From positions 1 to 32,640 of the forward strand of contig JAIBBJ010000007.1 of NCBI GenBank assembly GCA_019694735.1: a stretch of DNA of 32,640 bases, written 5' to 3'. A program made the translations under genes and the position numbers. Each line of letters begins with the position of its first letter. Position 1 is the first letter of the stretch. Under the pieces are notes generated by a model. That model saw only the letters and a list, made by a program, of their open reading frames with translations, had not been told where the DNA came from and searched no databases. Of this stretch, positions 6,804-13,709 are shown one piece after another. The DNA comes from Gemmatimonadaceae bacterium. GTDB lineage: Bacteria; Gemmatimonadota; Gemmatimonadetes; Gemmatimonadales; Gemmatimonadaceae.

Positions 6804-8149
6804 CGCTGGCCGCCGCGGCGCTCGCGCTGGCCGCCGGGGCGCACCCGGCGGTGGCCCAGACGGGGCGCGTGCTCGGAGTCGTCGTGGATTCGCTGCTCGT
6901 GCGGGACGCGATCCCGGGCGAGCCGTTCCGGCGCCTCGCGGACGCGAGCGTGTCGCTCGGCGGCGGGGCGCGCCGGGTGCGCACCGACTCGCTCGGTCGC
7001 TTCGCGTTCGACAGCGTGCCGCCCGGCGTGCATCGCGTGCAGTACTGGGACGCGTGGCTCGACCGCGTCGGGCTCGGGCCGCTGGTCGGCGAGGTGGAGG
7101 TGCGCGCCGATTCCACGGTGGGGCTCGTGCTGGCGACGCCGTCGTTCGCGACCTACCATCGCCTGCAGTGCGACGGCGCCGAGCCGGCGCCCGAGTTCGG
7201 CGTGCTGATCGGCGAGATCACGCGCGGCGCCGGGCTGCCGTTCGCGGGCGCGCGCGTGGAGGTGGCGTGGCAGGAGACGTTCGTCGCGGCCAACCGGCCG
7301 GTCACGCGGATCGAGCGCCGCTCCGGGCTCGCCGAGGCGAGCGGACGCTACGTGGTGTGCGGCGTCCCGCGCGACGTCGAGGTGGACGTGACGGTCACCG
7401 GCAGCGAGCCGCCGCCGATCCAGCTCGTGCTGCCGATGCAGGCCGTGGTGGAGCGGCGCGACTTCCGGCTCGCGGCGACGCGGACGCCGGCGGTGATCAC
7501 GGGCACGGTGACGGACTCCGCCGGGCGCGCGTTGGCGGGCGCGGAGGTCGTGGCCCGCGGGGACACGGTGGTGGCGCGCAGCGACTCCGCGGGGGGCTTC
7601 ACGGTGCGCGTGGTCGGCTGGGGACCGCGGCAGTACCGGGTGCGCGCGCTCGCGCACGAGCCGCAGCGGCTCGACGTGGAGGTGCAGGGCGAGGCGGTGG
7701 ACGTCGGTGCCGTGCGGCTGACGCCGACGGCCCAGTCGCTCGACACCCTCAAGGTCACGGCGCAGGGGGATGCGTTCGCGTGGCAGCCGGACTTCGACCG
7801 GCGGCGCGCGCGCGGCGTGGGGGCGTTCATCACCACCGAGATGCTCGACCGGATGCCGCGGCGCACCGGGAACCAGATCGCGCAGTTCGCGCGGCGGATC
7901 CGGGTGGACCGCGGCCTGATCAAGCTCACGTACGGTACCGGCGGCTGCTTCCCGCGGTGGTTCGTGGACGGCGTACTGCTCGGGCGTGAGGCGAACCCAC
8001 CGGGCGAGCGCGGGCCGGTGATGGACCGCGGCGAGGCGCAGCTCGCGCTCGACCGCGCGAAGGCGGTGGAGGTCTACAGCGCCGCGCAGGCGCCGCCGCA
8101 GTTCAACGACAACAACGGGTGCGGCGCGATCGTCGTCTGGACCCGCTGA
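6794..8149 (+). CDS. Carboxypeptidase-regulatory/TonB-plug-like secreted protein (CTG start)
   Basis: A 451-residue exported protein. Read from CTG 6794 it begins (M)RLTLAAAALALAAG and ends its signal peptide at AVAQ, a textbook Sec signal; the first in-frame GTG (at 6851) would delete it. The mature part has three beta-sandwich units of the carboxypeptidase-regulatory type (about 25-110, 125-215, 235-305). After them comes a TonB-receptor plug-like region (about 315-451) with TEMLDRMP, WFVDGVLL and VEVYSA. There is no outer-membrane barrel after the plug. Two cysteines, in GGCFPRWF and NNGCGAIV, may form a disulfide. Similar barrel-less proteins are common in Gemmatimonadota, but their role is unknown. 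Confidence 0.82.
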   Translation: MRLTLAAAALALAAGAHPAVAQTGRVLGVVVDSLLVRDAIPGEPFRRLADASVSLGGGARRVRTDSLGRFAFDSVPPGVHRVQYWDAWLDRVGLGPLVGEVEVRADSTVGLVLATPSFATYHRLQCDGAEPAPEFGVLIGEITRGAGLPFAGARVEVAWQETFVAANRPVTRIERRSGLAEASGRYVVCGVPRDVEVDVTVTGSEPPPIQLVLPMQAVVERRDFRLAATRTPAVITGTVTDSAGRALAGAEVVARGDTVVARSDSAGGFTVRVVGWGPRQYRVRALAHEPQRLDVEVQGEAVDVGAVRLTPTAQSLDTLKVTAQGDAFAWQPDFDRRRARGVGAFITTEMLDRMPRRTGNQIAQFARRIRVDRGLIKLTYGTGGCFPRWFVDGVLLGREANPPGERGPVMDRGEAQLALDRAKAVEVYSAAQAPPQFNDNNGCGAIVVWTR

Positions 8150-8156
8150 GCGGCGC

Positions 8157-8597
8157 TCACTTCGCGGGCATCGCCGCCATGCACTCGATCTCGAGCTTCG
8201 CGTTGGGCACGACGAGCGCCTTCACGACGACGGTGGTGCGGGCGGGCGGCGCCGAGGGCCAGAACTTCGCGTAGGCCTCATTCATGCCGCGGAAGTCGGC
8301 GCCGTCCACGAGGAAGACGGTGCACTTCACGGCGTTGTCGATCGTGGTGCCCGCGGCCTCGAGGCTCGCCTTGATGTTCGTCAGGGCGCTCGCGGTCTGG
8401 CCCTGGATGGTGGTGTCGGCGCCGGCCGTGCGCGTGTCGGGGAGCGCGCCGGACGCGAAGACGAGGTTCCCGACGCGGATCGCGGGCGTGAGCGTCGGTG
8501 TCGAGCGGCCGATCGGTTCGCGGGCCTGGGCGAGCGCCGGGAGCGCGGTGAACGCCACGAGGGCGGCGGCGCGGAGCAGCGAGGGGGCGAGGCGCAT
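8157..8597 (-). CDS. Exported RidA/YjgF/UK114 family protein
   Basis: A 146-residue Rid-family protein preceded by a clear signal peptide (residues 1-24, ending ALPALAQA). The Rid core keeps VGNLVFASG, the substrate-carboxylate arginine in PPARTTV, and the LEIECMAA strand with its glutamate. The tyrosine of the enamine site in E. coli RidA is replaced near TLTPAIR. Cytoplasmic RidA hydrolyses 2-aminoacrylate and related enamines/imines. An exported form cannot protect cytoplasmic PLP enzymes and more likely acts on imines made by a secreted amine oxidase. It is 11 bp downstream of the cytochrome c gene in the same run, and opposite a sarcosine-oxidase-like enzyme, which would produce such imines. 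Confidence 0.9.
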   Translation of the reverse strand: MRLAPSLLRAAALVAFTALPALAQAREPIGRSTPTLTPAIRVGNLVFASGALPDTRTAGADTTIQGQTASALTNIKASLEAAGTTIDNAVKCTVFLVDGADFRGMNEAYAKFWPSAPPARTTVVVKALVVPNAKLEIECMAAMPAK

Positions 8598-8608
8598 CGA
8601 GGTCTCGG

Positions 8609-9019
8609 TCAGCGGAGGGTGGAGGGGAACACGAGCTTCACGGTCGCGAGCGCGGTGCTGTCGGACGGGAGCGGCGTGGTGCCGGACGGCATCCCGTTGA
8701 GCTTCATCAGGTACGCGGTGAGCGCGAGGTAGGTCTCGTAGGTCAGCGAACCCGGATCGGAATCGGGCATCGTGTTGCGCATCCGGTCGAACAGGTCGTA
8801 TGCGGTGCGGCCGTTCCACTTCGCCTTGAAGTCGGCGTCGGCGACGTTGTCGGCGTGGCACTCGAAGCAGACGGAGGAGAACCACTGCTGGCCCGCCTCG
8901 AGCTGGCGGGTGACGGCGGCGGTGTCGGCCGGGGTGGGTTCCTGCGCGGCGAGCGGGACGGCCGCCAGGAGCGCGACGGCGCCGAGGAGCCGGCGGAGGG
9001 CGGGAGCGCGGGAGGGCAT
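8609..9019 (-). CDS. Secreted monoheme cytochrome c (module A)
   Basis: A 136-residue periplasmic electron carrier. A signal peptide (RRLLGAVALLAAVPLAAQ) is followed by one class I cytochrome domain with CFECH as haem site. The distal methionine candidates are in NTMPDSDPG and NGMPSG. It shares a string of identities (FKAKW-GR, MP-SDPGSL, NGMP-G-T-LP-D) with the cytochrome at 15959-16378, so the two are paralogues. It is divergent from the Tat-exported flavoprotein, 123 bp away, and cotranscribed with the exported RidA. It is the natural electron acceptor candidate for that flavoprotein. No Shine-Dalgarno precedes the ATG. Confidence 0.93.
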   Translation of the reverse strand: MPSRAPALRRLLGAVALLAAVPLAAQEPTPADTAAVTRQLEAGQQWFSSVCFECHADNVADADFKAKWNGRTAYDLFDRMRNTMPDSDPGSLTYETYLALTAYLMKLNGMPSGTTPLPSDSTALATVKLVFPSTLR

Positions 9020-9062
9020 CGGGAGGGGAAGCTGTCCGGCCGGGTCAACGCGTGCAAGGCGG

Positions 9063-9078
9063 CGGACGTTGGCGTCCG
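9063..9078. promoter_or_regulatory. Short inverted repeat in divergent gap
   Basis: CGGACG (9063-9068) and CGTCCG (9073-9078) flank TTGG. The element sits in the 123-bp gap between the cytochrome c and flavoprotein starts and could be an operator shared by both. I see no convincing -35/-10 pair in this gap. Confidence 0.25.
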
Positions 9079-9142
9079 GCGATTGCGGCCCCCTGCCGTG
9101 GGCGGCATCTTCGCCCTCGTCCCCAGCCCCCGATCCACCGCG

Positions 9143-10642
9143 ATGACCGAGCCCAGCGCGCCCCGCGACCCGTTCCCGGTCGCTCCCCCCCCGGCCGACG
9201 CGGCCGATGACCTCCCGCGCCGCGACTTCCTGCGGCTCGCGACCCTTGGCGCCGGCGCGGTCCTCGCCGGGGCCGCGCCGCTGGCGCTGGAGGCGCAGGA
9301 GCGCCCGACCTTCCCGGTGCGCACGGGGCGGGGGCGCCGCGCCGGCCCGACGATGCACGTGGTGGTGGTCGGCGGCGGCGTGTGGGGCGTGAACATCGCG
9401 CGCCACCTGCGGAAGGCCGGCCACCGCGTGACGGTCATCGAGCAGTACGGCATCGCGAACTCGCGCGCGACGAGCGGCGACGAGACGCGCGGCATCCGCT
9501 CCTCGTACGGCGACCGCACCATCACCCCGGAGCTCTGGGTGAGCTGGGCGCGCGAGTCCATCAAGCGCTGGCGCGAGTTCGACGCCGAGCATGGCAAGCG
9601 CTTCGGCACGCGCTTCTTCTACACGACGGGCGACCTGCTCATGCGGCAGGCGCCGGAGAACTTCTCCTCCAAGTCCCGCGAACTCTGGGACAAGCTGGGC
9701 GTGCGATACGAGGTGCTGGACGAGGCCGAGGTGCGCAAGCGCTGGCCGCAGATCGACGCGAGCGACCACCAGGTGCTGCTCTACGAGCCGGACGCCGGCG
9801 TGGCGCGCGCGCGCGACTCGGTGCAGGCGATGGCGACGCTGGCGCGCGACGAGGGCGTGGAATTCCGGGTCGGGCGCGCGGCGCCGGGGCCGATCGCGGG
9901 GGGCCGGATGCGGCAGGTGTCGCTGCCGGACGGCACGGTCGTGACCGGCGATGCCTTCGTGTTCGCCACCGGGCCCTGGATGCACAAGACGCTGCCCGAC
10001 GTGATGGGGAACCGCACGCTGCGGCCGCTCGGGCACGTGGTCTACTTCGGCACGCCGGTGGACGACGCGCGGTTCACCTACCCGAACATCCCGACGTGGA
10101 ACGTGCCGGGCGTCACCGGATGGGCGGCGCTCCCGGCGGACAGCTACGGGTTCCGCGTGCGCGGCTCGCTGCGCGCGCCGACGCCGCCGAACACCGGGCA
10201 GCCCGCGGGTGGCGCTGCGCCCGGTGCTCCGGCCGGGGCGGCGCCCCCGCCGCCCCCACCGCCGGCGGCGGCGAATCCCGCGGACACCGATCCGGACCTC
10301 AGTTCGCGCTGGACGACCGAGCGCCAGATCGACGGCTCGCGCAACGTGCTCCGGCGCTACTTCCCGGCGATGGCCGAAGCGCCCGTGCTCGCGACGCGCG
10401 CCTGCCACTACGAGATCAGCGTGAACCGCAACTTCATCGTGGACCGCATCCCCGGCGCGGAGAACGCGTGGATCACGGGGCAGGGCCAGGCGGAGGGCTT
10501 CAAGTTCTCGATCGTCATCGGCGAGTACGCCGCGTGGCGCGTGATGGGCGACGCCGGGGACCCCGCGCTGGCCGAGGCGTTCAAGTATCCGACCAACGAG
10601 TATCCGGCGAACGCGCGGCCGTTCGGTGGAGGGGACGAGTGA
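9143..10642 (+). CDS. Tat-exported sarcosine oxidase/SolA-like flavoprotein
   Basis: A 499-residue DAO-family enzyme. The Tat signal is at 26-50 (RRDFLRL, then a hydrophobic core ending LEAQ). The FAD Rossmann motif VVVVGGGVWGVNIA follows near 72-85, then the family's ATSGDETRGIRSSYGD. C421 in RACHYE aligns with the cysteine that binds FAD covalently in monomeric sarcosine oxidase, and GFKFSIVIGE with its GHGFKF segment. The lysine that activates O2 in that enzyme aligns with R338 (YGFRVRG). A Pro/Ala-rich insert of about 40 residues follows at 344-385. The family oxidises secondary amines such as N-methyl amino acids. The neighbouring cytochrome c suggests a dehydrogenase rather than an oxidase; this is inference. 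Confidence 0.88.
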   Translation: MTEPSAPRDPFPVAPPPADAADDLPRRDFLRLATLGAGAVLAGAAPLALEAQERPTFPVRTGRGRRAGPTMHVVVVGGGVWGVNIARHLRKAGHRVTVIEQYGIANSRATSGDETRGIRSSYGDRTITPELWVSWARESIKRWREFDAEHGKRFGTRFFYTTGDLLMRQAPENFSSKSRELWDKLGVRYEVLDEAEVRKRWPQIDASDHQVLLYEPDAGVARARDSVQAMATLARDEGVEFRVGRAAPGPIAGGRMRQVSLPDGTVVTGDAFVFATGPWMHKTLPDVMGNRTLRPLGHVVYFGTPVDDARFTYPNIPTWNVPGVTGWAALPADSYGFRVRGSLRAPTPPNTGQPAGGAAPGAPAGAAPPPPPPPAAANPADTDPDLSSRWTTERQIDGSRNVLRRYFPAMAEAPVLATRACHYEISVNRNFIVDRIPGAENAWITGQGQAEGFKFSIVIGEYAAWRVMGDAGDPALAEAFKYPTNEYPANARPFGGGDE

Positions 10643-11805
10643 TGCGGTCTGGCAGTGAAGGGCTCAAGCGCGTCGACCGCGCCGGCCGCGCGGCCCTGGT
10701 GGCGGCGCTCACGGTGGTCGCGGCCGCGACCGCGTCGGCGCAGTCCGGGGCGCCCGGGGTGGCGCCGGTGAACGACCGGCCCAACCCGTTCCGTACGGTC
10801 GAGGGCTGGGCGAAGCTCCCGGCCGGTCGCACCTGGGGCTCCACGAGCGCGGTGGCGATCGACAAGGACGGCGAGAGCGTGTGGGTCGCGGAGCGCTGCG
10901 GACAGAACAGCTGCGTAGGTTCGGACCTCGACCCGGTGCTGCTGTTCGACCGCACCGGCACGCTCGTCCGCTCGTTCGGGCGCGGCCTGATCAACTGGCC
11001 GCACGGCATCCACGTGGACCGCGACGGCAATGTCTGGGTGGTGGACGGCCGCGACAACCGTCCGGTGCCGGCGCGTCCGGCGGCGGGGGGCGCGGCGGCC
11101 GCCACGCCTGGCGCGCCCGCGGCCGCGGCGCCGACGCCTGCGCCGGCGATGCCGGAGCGGATCTTCGGCCATCAGGTCATCAAGTTCTCGCCGACCGGCC
11201 AGGTGCTGCTGCGCCTCGGCGCTGACGGCGGCGGGCGCGAACCCGGGTTCTTCTTCCAACCCAACGCGGTGATCACCGCGCCGAACGGCGACATCTACGT
11301 CGCCGAGGGCCACGCGAGCGGCCCGACCGCGAATGCGCGCATCCTGAAGTTCGACCGCACGGGGACGCTGCTCGCGACGTGGGGCCGGAAGGGCACGGGC
11401 CCGCTGGAGTTCGACCAGCCGCACGCGCTCGCGTTCGACTCGCAGGGGCGGCTCTTCGTCGCCGACCGGTCGAACAACCGCATCCAGATCCTGTCGCAGG
11501 ACGGGCGGCTGCTCGACACGTGGACGCAGTTCTCGCGGGTGAGCGGGTTGTGGATCGACGCGCACGACGTGCTCTACGCGGCGGACTCGGAGTCGGGATC
11601 GATCGCGCCGGACCGTCCGGAGTGGAAGCGCGGCATCCGCATCGGCAGCGCGCGCACCGGCGAGGTGACGGCCTTCATCCCGGACCCGGTGGAGACGACG
11701 CGCAACACCAGCGCGGCCGAGGGCGTGGCGGTGGACGCGCGCGGGACCATCTACGGGGCGGAGGTCGGGCCCCGGGCACTCAAGCGATACGAGAGGAAGC
11801 CGTGA
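10642..11805 (+). CDS. Secreted NHL-repeat six-bladed beta-propeller (module A)
   Basis: A 387-residue exported propeller. The signal peptide ends at TASAQ (about 33). NHL-type blades repeat the pattern PHGIHVDRDGNVWVVDG, NAVITAPNGDIYVAEG, PHALAFDSQGRLFVADR and GVAVDARGTIYGAE, each followed by an LLxFDRTG-like strand. A Pro/Ala-rich insert of about 33 residues interrupts one blade at 140-173. Two cysteines, in AERCGQNSCVG, may be paired. Such propellers in the periplasm bind ligands or partner proteins; some resemble peptidyl-amidoglycolate lyases, though I see no proof of catalysis. A strong GGAGGGG stands seven bases before the ATG, which overlaps the flavoprotein stop (TGATG), so the two are coupled. 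Paralogous to the gene at 17826. Confidence 0.87.
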   Translation: MRSGSEGLKRVDRAGRAALVAALTVVAAATASAQSGAPGVAPVNDRPNPFRTVEGWAKLPAGRTWGSTSAVAIDKDGESVWVAERCGQNSCVGSDLDPVLLFDRTGTLVRSFGRGLINWPHGIHVDRDGNVWVVDGRDNRPVPARPAAGGAAAATPGAPAAAAPTPAPAMPERIFGHQVIKFSPTGQVLLRLGADGGGREPGFFFQPNAVITAPNGDIYVAEGHASGPTANARILKFDRTGTLLATWGRKGTGPLEFDQPHALAFDSQGRLFVADRSNNRIQILSQDGRLLDTWTQFSRVSGLWIDAHDVLYAADSESGSIAPDRPEWKRGIRIGSARTGEVTAFIPDPVETTRNTSAAEGVAVDARGTIYGAEVGPRALKRYERKP

Positions 11806-13613
11806 CCGACGGTAATGGTGGGCAGGGACATCGGCGTGGGGCGTGCGGGCGCCGGACGTGGCCGGCGCGCGGGCGTGCGGCGGGGCTGGCCGTCGGCGCG
11901 GCGCTCGCCGCGCTGCTCGCGACAGGCGCGCCGGCGGGGGCGCAGCGGCGGATCGGCATGCTGCCGGTCGGCGCGAGCGAGCTGCGCGACACCGTGGCGC
12001 TCTTCTCGACCGACCGGGCCGCGCTCGGGCGCCGCTGGACCGTCGAGTACTCGGCGGCGCGGCGCGCGCGCTTCGCGCGCTTCTACCAGGACTGGCAGGG
12101 GCGGCTGCGTCGGATCGACTTCGACCGGCTGGGCCAGGAGGGGCGCATCGACTACGTGCTCCTCGAGAACCGCCTCCGGTCGGAGCTCGCGCAGCTGCGC
12201 CGCGAGGAGCGGTTCGCGACGGAGATGGCGCCGCTCGTGCCGTTCGGCGGCGTGATCACCGCGTTCGAGGAGGCGCGCCGCCGGTTCGAGCCGGTGGATG
12301 CGCCGGCGACGGCGAAGCAGCTGGCGGCGCTCGCCGCGACCGCGGACTCGCTGACCAAGGCCGTGCGCGCGCGGCAGGCGGCGAGCATCACGCGGCCCGA
12401 GCGGATCGTCGCGGCGCGTGCGGTGGGGTACCTCGACGACCTGCAGGGCACGCTGCGCGACTTCAACCGCTTCTACTCGGGCTACGACCCGATCTACTCG
12501 TGGTGGACGGCCGACCCGTACCGGCGCGCCAGCACGGCGATGACCGCGTACACGCGGGCGCTGCGCGAGGTCATCGTCGGCATCCGCGAGGGGCAGCCGG
12601 AGCCGATCATCGGCGACCCGATCGGCGCCGAGGGGCTGCGCGAGGACCTCGAGGCGGAGATGATCGCGTACACGCCGCAGGAGCTCATCGCGCTGGCCGA
12701 GCGCGAGTTCGCATGGATCGACGCCGAGAAGCGCAAGGCGGCGCGCGAGATGGGATTCGGCGACGACGCGGCCGCGGCCCTGGAGAAGGTGAAGCAGGCC
12801 TACGTGCCGCCGGGCGAGCAGCCGGAGCTGATCCGCCGGCTCGCGCGCGAGGCGGTCGCGTTCATCACCGAGAAGGACCTGGTGAGCGTGCCGCCGCTCG
12901 CCGACGAGATCTGGCGGATGGAGATGATGACGCCGCGGGCGCAGCTGGTGTCGCCCTTCTTCCTCGGCGGCGAGGTCATCCAGGTCTCGTACCCGACGGA
13001 CTCGATGGCGCACGACGACAAGCTGATGTCGATGCGCGGCAACAACCCGCACTTCTCGATGGCGACGGTGCACCACGAGCTGATCCCCGGGCACCACCTG
13101 CAGGGGTACATGACGTCGCGCTACCAGACGCACCGCAACGCGTTCGGCACGCCGTTCTGGACCGAGGGATGGTCGCTCTGGTGGGAGATGCTGCTCTGGG
13201 ACCAGGGCTTCCCGAAGACCCCCGAGGACCGGATGGGGATGCTCTTCTGGCGCTCGCACCGGCTCGCGCGGATCATCTTCTCGCTCAAGGTGCACCTGGG
13301 CGAGATGACGCCGCAGGAGGCGGTGGACTTCCTCGTCACGCGCGTCGGCCACGAGCGCGCCAACGCGGAGGCCGAGGTGCGCCGGTCGTTCAACGGCACC
13401 TACTCGCCGCTCTACCAGGCGGGCTACATGCTCGGCGGCCTGCAGATCCGCTCGCTGTACCGCGAGCTCGTGGGCGGCGGCCGGATGACGGCGCGCGAGT
13501 TCCACGACGCGATCCTGCAGGGCGGCCGGATGCCGATCGAGATGGTGCGGGCGCGGCTCACGGGGGCGCGGCTGACGCGGGACTACCGCGCGGCGTGGAA
13601 GTTCATCCAATGA
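11802..13613 (+). CDS. Secreted DUF885 family metallohydrolase
   Basis: A 603-residue DUF885 protein. The N-terminal region is basic, then a hydrophobic signal core (about 31-45) ending PAGAQ. The family's zinc signature HHELIPGHH is at 424-432, followed by FWTEGWSLWWE, the second conserved block that supplies a glutamate. The helical scaffold contains YLDDLQGTLRDF and LIALAEREFAWID. DUF885 is related to M3/M32-type peptidases, and members are annotated as peptidases of unknown substrate. The GTG start at 11802 overlaps the propeller stop (GTGA) and follows a GAGAGGAA site, making a three-gene coupled run of flavoprotein, propeller and this gene. It ends at a perfect hairpin. Confidence 0.9.
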   Translation: MTDGNGGQGHRRGACGRRTWPARGRAAGLAVGAALAALLATGAPAGAQRRIGMLPVGASELRDTVALFSTDRAALGRRWTVEYSAARRARFARFYQDWQGRLRRIDFDRLGQEGRIDYVLLENRLRSELAQLRREERFATEMAPLVPFGGVITAFEEARRRFEPVDAPATAKQLAALAATADSLTKAVRARQAASITRPERIVAARAVGYLDDLQGTLRDFNRFYSGYDPIYSWWTADPYRRASTAMTAYTRALREVIVGIREGQPEPIIGDPIGAEGLREDLEAEMIAYTPQELIALAEREFAWIDAEKRKAAREMGFGDDAAAALEKVKQAYVPPGEQPELIRRLAREAVAFITEKDLVSVPPLADEIWRMEMMTPRAQLVSPFFLGGEVIQVSYPTDSMAHDDKLMSMRGNNPHFSMATVHHELIPGHHLQGYMTSRYQTHRNAFGTPFWTEGWSLWWEMLLWDQGFPKTPEDRMGMLFWRSHRLARIIFSLKVHLGEMTPQEAVDFLVTRVGHERANAEAEVRRSFNGTYSPLYQAGYMLGGLQIRSLYRELVGGGRMTAREFHDAILQGGRMPIEMVRARLTGARLTRDYRAAWKFIQ

Positions 13614-13650
13614 GGTGACCGGCCGGTCGCCGACTGACGGACCGGGCAGA

Positions 13651-13687
13651 CGGAACGGGGTGGGCGCGCAGCGCCCACCCCGTTCCG
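13651..13687. terminator. Bidirectional hairpin terminator
   Basis: A perfect 17-bp stem: CGGAACGGGGTGGGCGC (13651-13667) pairs with 13671-13687 around loop GCA. It lies between convergent stops at 13613 (plus) and 13710 (minus). The plus side is followed by a weak pyrimidine tract (CTTCCCTCGTC). Confidence 0.85.
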
Positions 13688-13709
13688 CTTCCCTCGTCGC
13701 ACCGCCGCC

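Noticed and set aside
8855-9142. An upstream extension of the flavoprotein
   Set aside because: It would be antisense to the cytochrome c gene and would bury the Tat motif far inside the protein; the ATG at 9143 places RR at residues 26-27.
11060-11160. The Pro/Ala-rich stretch in the propeller as a frameshift or gene fusion junction
   Set aside because: Reading frame is continuous and NHL blades continue on both sides; similar inserts occur in the flavoprotein and at the PQQ enzyme's N-terminus, so these are linkers.
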